Source of the DNA: Ifrita kowaldi
Lineage: Eukaryota; Chordata; Aves; Passeriformes; Cinclosomatidae
Assembly: GCA_013398055.1 (NCBI GenBank)
Contig: VZRS01000323.1
Span: 6,130-70,129, forward strand
Length of the DNA stretch: 64,000 nt
Direction of reading: 5' to 3'
Below the pieces are notes generated by a model. It had not been told where the DNA came from and did not search any database. It was given only the letters and a program-made list of their open reading frames with translations. This document shows, piece by piece, positions 20,031-31,300 of this stretch. The stretch's first letter is position 1; each line of letters starts with the position of its first letter. The position numbers were made by a program, and so were the translations under genes.

Positions 20031-22561
20031 GCAACCAGCTCATCCCTTTCATCTTGCATTTAAAACCATAATTACCATCACCAGCAGAACATGGAGAAGG
20101 CAGCAGAAAGAGAAAACAAAGTATGGAGAGAAAGTGGGAAGGTGAATTATGTGAGAGCAGCAGCAAAGACAATTTGTCTGTGTTCCTCTGCCCAGGCTCT
20201 CTCGCTCTCTCCCCGGCACTGGCGTTACCTCCGGGTATTTATAACCCTGTGCTGGGCACATGCTAAAAGAATGAGCCCAAATGTCCTTTGCTAAAGACCC
20301 TGGAGAATTAAAAGTAGAGGGATGATCGTGGTCCTTGGAGGAAATTTTGAGGCACATCTAAATAGCATTGCTGCATCCCTACAGCCGCTGCAATCTGGGG
20401 CTCTTTCCCAGCCACTCCAAGCATTATTTCTGGAAATCAAGAGTCCTCGGGCACATAGTGCTTTCACTGTGAGTGACTTCAAGCTGGAAAATGTGATTCA
20501 TTGGAGCTAAAATGTAATTTCCAGAATAGTCATCTCTCTCAGCTTATCTTCTGGGGGAAAGAGACATTTTGGTGTGTCAGCGGGTGAAAGGGCCGGGACC
20601 TGCTGCGCCGTATGGAGAGTGTTTTATTACTTTCACATTTCTTATTTTAACTTCATTGTCTGACACAGCCATTACCTTTTCAAGGACAGAGTTCTTAAAA
20701 GTATTGGGAGTCTCGTACCCAGAGAATACTGAGCCTCCTGTAATGTAAGTCATAAATGTACCTAATGCATCTCTGGCTTTCCTGCCGAGCCCTGGAAATG
20801 ACACGGCCGGATTCATTATGGCCTGATGGTTTGGCTCAACTGCTTCTGCCAGCTTGCTGCAATTTCAGAAACTGGTATCTTTATTCCCACAGCAAAGAAG
20901 GGTACAAAATTGGTAATGATTTATGGATGTGCCCCTCTGCTTTAATGATCCGAATTAGCACAGTGCCACAGATTGTTCCTAAGGGATGTTTTTTGAGGGG
21001 TCTGCATGGGCACATGGAGGTTGGAAGTTTTGAAATCCCATTAAATATTAGACCAGTCTAAGCCTCTCACAGCACTGACAGATATCAAGGCAGAGCTCAA
21101 AGTTGGGCACTGGAAACTAAACTGCCTTTCCTGAAATTTTGGTTCAGACCTCCCTCCGGTATTTGATCTCTTCCATTCCAAGAGTGAAAAATAGGGTTGT
21201 AGTCATCCAAAGCTGGCAGCTTCCTGTCCGGATGCCTAAAATGTGGGTGTGCTGTGCCCTACAGTCTAGGGGCTCCTTTCCTTGCCATGGTGTTGAGCAG
21301 AGCCCACGGGATGGGATGGACACCAGACTCCTGCCCTGCACTGCCTGAGAGAGAATTCCTGTTGGATAAGGTCTGGTAGAGGCCATGAGCCACAGGCTGC
21401 TGTTACCAGGTTCACAAACAGGAGTCCTAAGGAGCAAACCTCAACCCCCGAGGGCAGGCTGAGCCGATGGCTGATGCTGCCGAGCATCCTCCTTCTCATT
21501 TTTCTCCTCCTCCTCCTTGTCCTGGCGGGCTGAGGCAGGTGGAGCCCGGCTGTGGTTGAACCACGGAGCTCTTGGGGTTCCTGTGCTGTCATCTGCTGCT
21601 CTCGGGGTGACTCATTCCACGATTATGTAGGCATTTTATTCACTGTGTTATTACTGGAAAGTTTTTTCTGCAGAGGCTTGGAATATAAAACTGAAAATAT
21701 TCTGATTGTAAACTGCCTCAGATAACGCCGAGCCTGCTGTAAAAGCAGGGCCTGTCTGTGCAACAGTAATTCCACAACTGCAGCAGCAGGAGTGAGGGCT
21801 GAACTCGTTCCTGCTCCCATGTCAGTGTTCTTGGTACTGCCAAAATTGAGATTCTCACCACAGAGGAGTTGGGAGGCTGCCTTCTCCTCACATTTAATTC
21901 TTTTCTAGTTGAAAAACAGTCTTTTAATGTGCTACTGCTGGGAGGTTTGGGTACTTTCTCCAAAATTACGACAATCCGAGAATTTCAAGGATGTGGGTGG
22001 TTATAAACTCTCCCTTGAAATGTGCCATAAAGCAGCAAAGGAAGCCAGAATTCACATTATTTCCTTGTTACACCCTACAGGAGCTGTCATCCCAGGGGTA
22101 TGTGGCTGCTGAATTAAAATTTAGCTGAAGAGATTTCAGCAGTACTGGGGGTTTCTCTATGTGACTTTTACACTGATTTCTCTCTTCTGCCCCTGTTGTG
22201 TTTCTGAGTTTTCCATCATTAGCTGGCTGCACCCTCCTCCTTAGGGATCCAGCTCCGAATGGGACATTTTTCCTTTAAGAGGGATTTCCCTGAGGAGCAG
22301 GTTTCTCTCTCAGGATTTCTAGTCTGTAGTTTTAACGTCTAGAGTGTTTTCCTTCTCCCTGCGAGCTCCTGGCAAAGTGAGGAGCTTTAAAACACAAATA
22401 TTTATGGACGAGGCAGTGTTTGGATTAGGGAACGAAGAGTCTGGATCAGCTGCTTTGCTTATCTGGTTCAGAGAAAGACTCTGAGGAGCCCTGGCTGTGC
22501 TCTGAGACACCCTCCCAGCTCTGAGTCCACAGGACAGGCCTGCCTGAAGAGCAGCCCGGAG
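20031..22561. other. Intergenic, no gene seen
   Basis: Unique-looking sequence. 20480-20830 (TTTTATTACTTTCACATTTC, CATTATGGCCTGATGG) is another plausible conserved non-coding stretch. No transposon or gene recognised. Confidence 0.5.
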
Positions 22562-22785
22562 GAAGAGAGGCTCATTTTTCAGGAAGAATTTCTTCATGGC
22601 ACGGAATATCAGGCAGGGGCTGCCCAGGGAGGTTTGGAGTGCCCATCCCTGGAGGTGTCCAAGGAATTCCTGGACGTGACACTCAGGGCTCTGGGCTGGG
22701 GACAAGGTGGGGGTCGGGCACAGCTTGGACTTGATCTTGGAGCTCTTTTCCGACCTCCGTGATCCTGGAATTCTGTAATTTTACA
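22562..22785 (+). mobile_element. CR1 LINE 3' fragment, sense
   Basis: TTTTTCAGGAAGAATTTCTT, GGGGCTGCCCAGGGAGGTTT, CCTGGACGTGACACTCAGGG, GACTTGATCTTGGAGCTCTT and the end TGGAATTCTGTAATT. Closely similar to the copy at 17100. Confidence 0.9.
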
Positions 22786-23119
22786 GCTTCCTGCAGAGAT
22801 GCAGCATTTGGCACCATTTCTCAGCTCCTTGGCAACGTGGCCCTGCCTGGGAGAAAAGGTTATTAATACAGAGAGAGATGGGTTTGGGAGCTCCTGGGTG
22901 CCAGGAGCTGTGCTGGGCTCCAGCAGGTGACAGCGGGCCGGGGGCACAGCAGGGCCCTGGGCAGGGCAGTGATTCTTGGCCCCATGTCCCACCAAAATCC
23001 AGCCAAAAAGCCTCTGCGCTTTAGGAAGTGATTTATATTTTTTCCCTGGGTAAACAGGGAACACAACCAGGCCCTGCCAGTCCAGCACCTTTCAGGTACA
23101 GTTAAATTAACTTTTAGAA

Positions 23120-23275
23120 AAATAATAAAAATAATGGCCCAGCCTAATGAATGCCTGAGGAATTCTATAAAAGGCCTTGTGACACCTGCATTAATACCAA
23201 ATGAGTTCATTATGATTAATGTTATTAAAATAAATGTCATGGCGGTGAATAATGGCCAGGCCATTATTTTAAAGT
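23120..23275. other. AT-rich segment with perfect 21-bp palindrome
   Basis: 23248-23268 is AATAATGGCC, one A, then GGCCATTATT: 10-bp arms with a single-base centre. The same 10-mer AATAATGGCC also occurs at 23130-23139. Between them are TTCATTATGATTAATG and repeated TAAT words. No gene or transposon is seen. A candidate protein-binding or conserved non-coding element. Confidence 0.5.
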
Positions 23276-24519
23276 GTTGCCACTGGATCTATAAAAGCTC
23301 ATGAGTCAACCCTGGGGAAGGAATTCTGCACGTTTGTGTCTAAAACCTGTGGGGAATTCAAACTTTCTGCAAAAATAGCCCCAAAAATAACATGGAAGGC
23401 TGTGTGAGTTCTCTGAAGGTCGGAGTGTGCCCTGGCTCGGGCAGGGCTGGTTTTCCTGTGGCTCAGAGGTGGGATGGGAGGATTTCTGACCTGGGAATTT
23501 CTTGGTGCTTGAGGATGATTCCAGAATTGTTTGTGCTGGTTTGTGTTTGGGCTTTTATCAGGACAGATTTTTTTTTATTCTGCTGGTTTTGGAGGGGGAT
23601 TGTCTTCTTGACTTTCAAAGCACAGCAGTCTTACAAACATCACAAACTTATCCTTACAAAAAAGAAAAGGCTAAGAATGAAAATATTTATATTAGTGACA
23701 GGTAAAAGTAACTATTTTTGGTGGGTTTTACCCACGCAAATCTTTTTAGCAACTTGTGGAGCTTTAGGAGAGATGTTCTTTAGAATTTTGATTAAAATCT
23801 CAGCTGGAATAAAATATTTAGCAAAAAGATGTTTCCCCACTCTTCAATTGCTCCTTAATTAATCATCTTTGTTAACTGGCTGGAAGACATCCGGCTTCAT
23901 TTTTCCTTTTTGGCTTAGGATACTGTATGTAAATTAATTTGGGGTTGTATAATCCAATCATAAAAAAAAAACCCCAACCTTGCTGCCACAGATAATGTGT
24001 TGTTAGCAGGATAAGAGGGAACAGTGCTGGTCCTGCTGTTGGGGGACAGTGACAAGCAGTGTGGTGGCACTGAGCTGGGACAGAGGGGCCGTAAATTGTC
24101 CGATAAAACCAATAGGAACCTGAGGAAAGACATTGACTGATTGATTGATTGATCGATTGATTTATTGATATCTGACTCCAAGTATTGCCAAACCAGCGCA
24201 GTAAAGTTTCTGAGGTGTGTTTTGCCAGGGAGTTAAAATCACCAGGTGTGCAAGAAATGTAATAGGGGGAAATCTATGTAATTTCTATAATTATTTTTGA
24301 AGCAATGGATGTGCCCAGTCACAGAGCTATTTTAGCTGTGGTGATGTAAGGTCCAATTAACAGAATGACATTGGGGGAGAGCTGTAAATCTGCAGAGTTT
24401 ACATTTTATTGCTGCTGCAATCGTGCTGCAGGGACAGAGCCACGGCTGGGCTTGGCTGGACAGAGGGGGATTTAGGCTGCCTCGCTCCACCACAGGACCA
24501 GAGCTCCGAGGTGGGTGGT
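23276..24519. other. Intergenic, no gene seen
   Basis: AT-rich around 23.56-23.95 kb with an A-run at 23961-23970. A short tetranucleotide repeat is listed separately. No coding similarity. Confidence 0.5.
24135..24170. repeat. TTGA/GATT tetranucleotide microsatellite
   Basis: About eight imperfect GATT units (TTGATTGATTGATTGATCGA, then TTGATTTATTGATA). Confidence 0.85.
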
Positions 24520-24592
24520 GGGGCTGAGTTGACAATTGGACCTGATCATCTCCAAGGTCTTTTCCAGCCTTACCAATTCTGTGATTCTGCCT
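24520..24592 (+). mobile_element. CR1 3' end stub, sense
   Basis: GACCTGATCATCTCCAAGGT, CTTTTCCAGCCTTACCAATT, CTGTGATTCTG: the last ~70 bp of a CR1 including the terminal repeat. Confidence 0.82.
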
Positions 24593-27500
24593 CAGGGCCA
24601 CACGAGGTCATTTCACAAAAATTCCGGCTCAGCGCTCAGAGGTGCCCGCAAAACCTGCAGAGGCTGGGAGTAGGAAAACCAGGAGCGGATGAGGATGGAG
24701 CCCAACATCGTTCTACGTCAAAACACACGTCTGCACTTTGTTGTTGCCAGGGCCTCAAACCCCCTAATTTCTGAGGAGGTGTTTAATTTATTTTCCTTTT
24801 AAATGAAAGCTTTAGTAGGAATGACTCATGCAGCCCTGTTTACCAGAAGGGTTTTGCTCCTGGGCCGGGCTCCTGTGGATGCCGCAGCCGTCCCCGGCGG
24901 CGAGGGGATGCTGCTACTGCTGTTCGGGGGCAAGATGCTGGTAAGGGAGGCTGAGAAAGGCAATTGACTTCGGGTTTGCAAACCACAGAAAGAAGCCCCA
25001 CTTATTGATGCACTGATAGTGCGTGCACCAGCGGAATGAGACCAAGGGGCTGGAGATGCAGTGATAGGTTGTCAGTGGGTGTAGCTGCGCTGGTGGTTGC
25101 CAGATCTGAGTCGCAATTTCTTTCCCCATGATTTCTTGACTCTGCAGAAACATTAAACGCAGCTCAAGGATGTGGCAACCCCCCTTATCTTCCTGTTCTG
25201 CGCGTCCTCGTGCTCCAGCAGGGCGGGCTTGGTCTGTGCAGATGCAGACAGCTGTGTGCGTGCCGTGCCCCCGGCCCGGCACTGGGAACCGAGGAGAGGA
25301 GAAGGAACAAATATTCACGTTTCTGGTGCGGTGCCAAAAGTAGAGGTTGATAATTTAATCTGCCGGCTCACAGCTTGAGAGTCTACACAAACATCCCCCT
25401 TTTTTCCACACAGGATGGATCACGCTGCCATGGGTGCTGGGAAAGCCTGAGGAATAAATGGGCTCCCTGCAGTTATTAAATGTGATGGTCGGCATTCAAA
25501 TCCAGGTCAAATATCTCATTCCTCAGCTTCAGCACTGCAATATCTCTGGTTATTTCTGATTTATGCAGCTGCCATGAACACTCCTGCCCACGGAAACGTG
25601 CAGAAGTCACACTGAGACCTCTGGGGAAAGCCGGGGATACTTCTTCAAGCTGGAGCTTTTTGATGGCACACCAGTTCCCTTTCGTGCCTCCTCTGGGAGT
25701 CGTTTGTCACCAGACACCAAAACTGCCGTAATGCTGCCACTGTGCCGGTGCCCCAGTCAGAGCTGCTGGGGCAGTTTGTAGGAGGTGACACCCCAGTGTC
25801 CCCCAGTGTCCCCTCAGTGTCCTCTGCCTGCCGTGCTGGGCCTGGGGACACCCGAGCTGCGGGATCGTGGGCTCGGTGAGGAAAGGGCTCTGTTCTCACC
25901 CAATCCAGCAGGGACAGAGCTGCAGCCTCCAGCAGCAGCGTGGGGCAGGCAGGAGGTGCCTGCAGGGCTGTGCCCAGGACCGGGCTCCATCCCTGTGTCC
26001 CCTGCTGGAATCAGAGCTTTGCCTGAGCAAACAAAGTTTTTCCAGGCACGGGCTCTTTCCTGCCTCAAACCAGGGTATAAAATCTGGTGCTGCTTTTGTG
26101 CATTCAGGGCTGCCTGCCTGCCCTTACATGGGTTTCTTTACAATTTCTGGTCACGCAAGGAGCTGCATCATTTACAGGCAGGATTCACAGGAATGCGGCT
26201 CTGCCGCTGCCGAGCAGCTGGAGGACACCCTTAAATAAAAGAGAATCCTCCCCACAAGCTGTTTCATGTTATCATGACGGCTGGGAGATAGAGAGAAATC
26301 CTTCCTGACCTCTGTGGTCCTCTGGCAAGCAATGACAGGTCCCTGCCGGGCCTGGACCCAGGTTCTTTTAATATTTCTGAAACTTCGGGAGCATTCCTCC
26401 CTCCTCATGCACATGAGTAAGTACAAAGGGAATTTAATCTTCCCTCACAGCTCCATCTCCAGGGTCTGACTCTCATGTTCTCTTCGGAGACTGTTCCTGC
26501 AGCCTCCCTGCAAAAGGCAGAGTGCTCTGCACCCCCAAACTGCTCCCACATTCACCCCGAAACGCATCACCCAAACCTGACTGAGGCTGGCAAATCTCTG
26601 GAGCTCTGACACACCACGACACGAATTCCCAGCTGTGCATACAGGAGTGAGATTTCCCCCTGGGAGGGCTGTGGGTGTTGAACAGGGTTATTCCATGCTG
26701 CAACTTCCCAGCTTCCAGGTGTTCTTAACAGGGAAAGGGTGTTTTCCACGGCTCAGGGGAATGACCTGCACAAGTCCTGTGCCAGGCCTGTGTTTAGGCA
26801 GCTCTGGGCTCTTGGGGAGCCCAAGAACCCCCCATCACCTCGGGTTCCTTCAGTCCCAGCCTGTGCAAACCAGAGGGAGGTGATGGCCCACCCTGAGAAC
26901 AACACCTGAGGAGGTTTTTGGTTGCTCCAGTCCCAGTGTGTCCTCCTGGTTCCTCACCGTGGCTTTGGTGCTGTACTCGCAGGGAACAAAGCCATTTCCT
27001 CTGCAGCCGCCGGGAGGCCTGGGCAGGACACAGAGCACAGTCCTGGGGATCTCTTCATTTGCTTACAACTACCTTAAGGTGGTTTTTCTAGACGTAGCTT
27101 TGTGATTTTTTTTCCCTTTCCAGGGCCCCCAAACTGGATGTGCCTAACCTCATATTCTGGTTGTTGAACATTTAAAGGGTGCACAAAGACATTTTACCAG
27201 GGGCAGAATGAGAGGAGGCATTAAAAAATCTATCTCTTCATCTTCTCCAAACTGCGTTAAACTGTGGAAGCAGCTCTGCACGGGTTCAGCTCTCAGTTCT
27301 GCTACTGACAGGAGATAATGAACAAATCACTGAGCTCCAGGTGGAGACTCAGGAGGGGAGATGTTCTGGTGTAAGAGTTGGGAGTTAAAGATAAGCAAAA
27401 CGAACTTTGAAATTAAGGTATCCAGCAGAATTAAGGCAAAAGCCGAGTGAAAAAAGGCTCTCACTCCAAGAGCATGTGCAGTTTTTGGACTGATTTGACT

Positions 27501-28187
27501 AAATTGAGTTGAACAGGCTCTTCTAGACTCGATAATTCAACACAGGCTGCTGCTGGTGCTTGGTAAAAATCCTGCCCAGAGCTTGGTAGGATGAGGATGC
27601 AGGGCAGGGTGTGGAATGAATCACTCCATGCTGCATATGGATAACCAAAAAAAAGCAGGATTGAGAGTTATCATGGCTGGGAGGGCCTGGGTGAAGCAGC
27701 ACCTGCTCATCCCACTGCTCCTCCCTGTGCCAGAGCCAGCTCCTGGCTGGGGCCCCTCCGGCTCCTCCCTCGCAGGCAGCTTGGGAATGGAGACACCAGG
27801 ATGGGGTTTGCCCCGTGCTGGAGGCTCACAGTGCTCTGGGCATGGGGCTGCTTCTCCAGCCTTCCTTCCTGAAACATTTGTGCTCCTGGAGAAGCCAATG
27901 CCTTTCCTCGTGCCTGATCTTTACCAAATTCAGTCAAGGATGGACGTCAAGTGTTTTGCTGCTCGCAAACCCTTTCCCACACCTCTCCTTTCAGGTTTGC
28001 AGGGCTCTTAATGAAGTGTAATAAAAAAGTTCAAGCATTTTGGAGAAGGTTTTGGGGTCCCGTTGCCAGCCCAGAGCGCGACGTTTGCGGTGTGTGAGCT
28101 CAGCGGTGCTGGGATCACATCTCAGAGAAACTGCCCCAACAGCTGGGGCAAAGGGAGCCCTGCTCCCCCTCAGAACAGCAGCTGCAA
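24593..28187. other. Intergenic, no gene seen
   Basis: Unique-looking DNA. 24930-25180 is balanced in composition and free of repeats, with a minus-strand open frame of 134 codons (24914-25318) that I cannot match to any family. 27.06-27.56 kb is AT-rich. Confidence 0.5.
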
Positions 28188-28405
28188 CTGGGCCAGGGAG
28201 GTTTGGGTTGCATCTCAGGGAAAGGTTCTTCCCTCAGAGGGTGCTGGGCACTGCCCAGGCTCCCCAGGGAATGGGCACGGCCCCGAGGCTGCCAGAGCTC
28301 CAGGAGCTCCCAGGGATGCCCAGGGTGGGGTTGTTGGGGGGTCTGTGCAGGGCAGGGGTTGCACTGGATGGTTCCTGTGGGTCCCTTGCAGCTCCTGTGA
28401 TTCCC
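28188..28405 (+). mobile_element. CR1 LINE 3' fragment, sense (second subfamily)
   Basis: GGGAAAGGTTCTTCCCTCAG, GGTGCTGGGCACTGCCCAGG, GGCTGCCAGAGCTCCAGGAG, GTGGGTCCCTTGCAGCTCCT. This is the subfamily whose 3' end also appears at 2637 (antisense) and 63142. Confidence 0.9.
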
Positions 28406-29084
28406 TGAGCCCCAAGGCTGAGCAGGGGCACAGCCTGGGAGTGCTGTGCCAGCCCCGCAGCTGCCACGGCCCCGCTGTGGTTTGGCCGCTGCTGGGCTGT
28501 CTAGACAAGCCTTTGAGAGAGCCATGTTCTGGTTCCCATTTGATTATGAGACAGGCTTTTTCATCTCTAATGTAAACATGCCCGAATAACATAACTCTGC
28601 TGTGGCATTTCTTGTACAAAAGCCCCTTTTTTGGAAGGAGAGATTCGATTCATGCATTTCCATTCCCCACTACGGATATAATTTCATCTTTCCCATTAAG
28701 GCATTAGGTTTCCTGAAAAAAAAAAGGGTGAGGTGAAAACGCTGAGCCCCTCAGAAAGTGCTCGTGTTTAGCAGAGCTGCAGCTGTGCAAATACGAGGCT
28801 TTGCCTGGAACAAGTGAACTGAAATCCACCTGGTGTCATCGCTTCCACCCCACACACCCCGCCCCAGGCCCTCCCCTCCCGGCAGGGGCACAGCAGGGCC
28901 GGGACAGCACCAGGGCTCCTGCGGGATGGACGGGACACCCGGCTGGCTCTGAGGGGACCATGGCACCGGGCAGCTCCTCTGAGCAGCGCCACAACACGCA
29001 CTGCTTGCCTTGGGACTGGACCAACATCTCCCCGTGCTGAGGAGAGAGGATCCAGAGCTGAGGCTGTGCCCAAGGCCGCGGCAC
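28406..29084. other. Intergenic, no gene seen
   Basis: AT-rich at 28.5-28.74 kb, GC-rich after 28.85 kb. No repeat or coding similarity recognised. Confidence 0.5.
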
Positions 29085-29252
29085 GGGGTGCCCAGAGCAG
29101 CCGTGGCTGCCCCTGGATCCCGGGCAGTGCCCAAGGCCAGGCTGGACACTGGGGCTTGGAGGCAGCGGGAGGTGTCCCTGCCCACGGCAGGGGGTGGAAG
29201 TAGAGGATTTTTAAGGTCTTTTCCAACCCAAACCATTCCATGATTCCGTGAA
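29085..29252 (+). mobile_element. CR1 LINE 3' fragment, sense
   Basis: CCCAGAGCAGCCGTGGCTGC, CCAAGGCCAGGCTGGACACT, TTTTAAGGTCTTTTCCAACC and the intact end CCATTCCATGATTCCGTGA. Confidence 0.9.
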
Positions 29253-30237
29253 ACAGGACAAGTGAGCACCACATCAGCACGGGGCCCTGCACGCCCTCAG
29301 AACGGGCTCTGTGTGCTCCCGGGCTGGCAGCCAGGCCAGGGAATGTTTCTGCTCCCTGATCAGACCCCTGGATAAACTCAGCAGCTTCTCTCCAAACAGG
29401 GTTTGAAATGGGGTAACTGGGCTGCATCAAGGGGAGCTAAAGAAATGAGAGATTTTCATTTTGAAATGGGCTCTTTTCCAAGCATTCCAGTTTGGGGAAA
29501 ATCTACTCTCTGCAGCTTTCCTGAAGACTTTCTCTGCTCTTCTGTTGCCCATCCTGCTCTTGTTTATGAAATCCGAATGGTATTGAAATTCATGTGTTAT
29601 TGAACAGTCAGAGTGTGCCTTGGCCCTAAGTGAACATACAGTAAAAACCAAGATCAGTCAAGGAAAACACAGGAATTCTCTGTTTGTGAGGAGGGAACAA
29701 CCCTCACCTGGCTGTTTCTGAGAGATAAGAAGATGTCCAGACTCTCCCAGCCCTGTCCAGCACGATCCTGCCTCTAGACGGGCTCAGCTGTACAATACAT
29801 CACACACTTCAGGGAGTCTCCCTTTGTTTATCTGATCTAGAACACAAAAGTAATTCTGTGAGATAGCTATAAATCCAAACAGAAAGACTTTCATTGAGCA
29901 AGAAAAAGAAATAAGGTTATGAAAGATCAGAATATAAAACTAAAAAACATCTGTGGTATCACTGCAAGACAAGGAACTATTTGTCAGCTCCCCTCACTCA
30001 CAACTCAGAAATTGGTTTGAGGATTGAAATGCAGCACAACAGCAAAACCGCTGCAGGTACTTTTCATAAAGGCAACATTTAGTTACAGAGTTATTGGATC
30101 TTATCTGAAAGGGCTTTTAAAATATTTGTTACCCAGTCCTACCTGTAACAGTTTTGTCGTTAAATGTGTCTAAATATTTTTTCCATTCAATTATTTATGT
30201 GCGTGTCAACAAACCCCAGAAATTAGAATTATTCATT
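29253..30237. other. Intergenic, AT-rich, no gene seen
   Basis: 29.56-30.24 kb is AT-rich and repeat-free. No recognisable feature. Confidence 0.5.
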
Positions 30238-30402
30238 GCACAGAATCCCAGAATGATTTGGGCAGGAAGGGACCTTAAATCCCATCCAGTGCCACCCCTG
30301 CCACGGGCAGGGACACCTTCCACTGTCCCAGGCTGCTCCCAGCCCTGGCCAGCCTGGCCTTGGACACTGCCAGGGATCCAGGGGCAGCCACAGCTGCTCT
30401 GC
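30238..30402 (-). mobile_element. CR1 LINE 3' fragment, antisense
   Basis: CACAGAATCCCAGAATGATT, GGAAGGGACCTTAAATCCCA, CCACGGGCAGGGACACCTTC, ending CAGCCACAGCTGCTCTG. The terminal repeat is intact, so this is a young-looking copy. Confidence 0.92.
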
Positions 30403-30449
30403 CAAGTTCAGTTTATCCATTCCTGACCATTCACAAGAAAGGATTTAAA

Positions 30450-30486
30450 ACGATGATGACAATAATAACAATAATAATAATAATAC
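30450..30486. repeat. AAT/GAT trinucleotide microsatellite
   Basis: GATGATGACAATAATAACAA followed by (TAA)n, ~37 bp, 50 bp from the CR1 end. Confidence 0.8.
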
Positions 30487-30689
30487 TGCAAAGCATTTGC
30501 CATCAGCAGGGCAGGAAATGGAGCCGCGTTCTGTCAACAGCCACGATGCTCCGTGTGAGGAAATAACTCCCCAAGTGCCCTTGGGGTCTGAGTTTAATCC
30601 CTGTATTTGTATCAGTTTAATAAGGAGATTTATATTGGGCACCAAATGTTAAAATTACCTAAACTTGAAAGGCCTGCCTATGAAATGAG

Positions 30690-31300
30690 TCGGAATAGAT
30701 TCTCCGTGGAAGTTACTGCAGTGCCAATAAGGATTAATTAAAACTCAAATGTTCTTCATTGTGTGTTAATTGAGGAATTGTTATTCAGTCAACCTTCTTG
30801 ATTTTTCAGTGTGTTAAATAATCATGGCAGTATTTCACCTAGTCTCACTGTTTATTTAACCAATTAATTAAGGGAGGGGATATTCTGCATTTATTACTAT
30901 TTTAATTGGAGAATTGTATTCCCGGTGGCCTAAACATCTACATATGTTTTGATTTGGTGTTTAGCTTTCTTATCTTACAAATGACCAATGTTCCTGATTG
31001 TACACACTACAGACTGGAGGAAAAAAGCTTTCAAGTGCTCTGCACAATTGAACTTCATTAGAGCTGGAAAACCAGGAGCCAGGTTTCCATCTCAGCTGTG
31101 CTCATGTCAGACAAAGTAATTCCCCACTAAATAATGGATTGCTTTGAGCTGGTTCTGGTATTGAGATGAGAGTTTGGCCTCCGTCACTTAAATAATTAGA
31201 GTGCACGTTGTGTAATGGTGTTTAACAGTTCAAAGCATTTTATTTAATGATTATTAATTTGTAAAAGGTCACTTTGTAATGTATTCACAGTTTAGTTGGT
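30690..31300. other. AT-rich candidate conserved non-coding segment
   Basis: Dense in TAAT/ATTA words (AAGGATTAATTAAAACTC, AACCAATTAATTAAGGG, TTTATTACTATTTTAATTGG), without repeats or open frames. Looks like enhancer-type gene-desert sequence; inference only. Confidence 0.35.
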
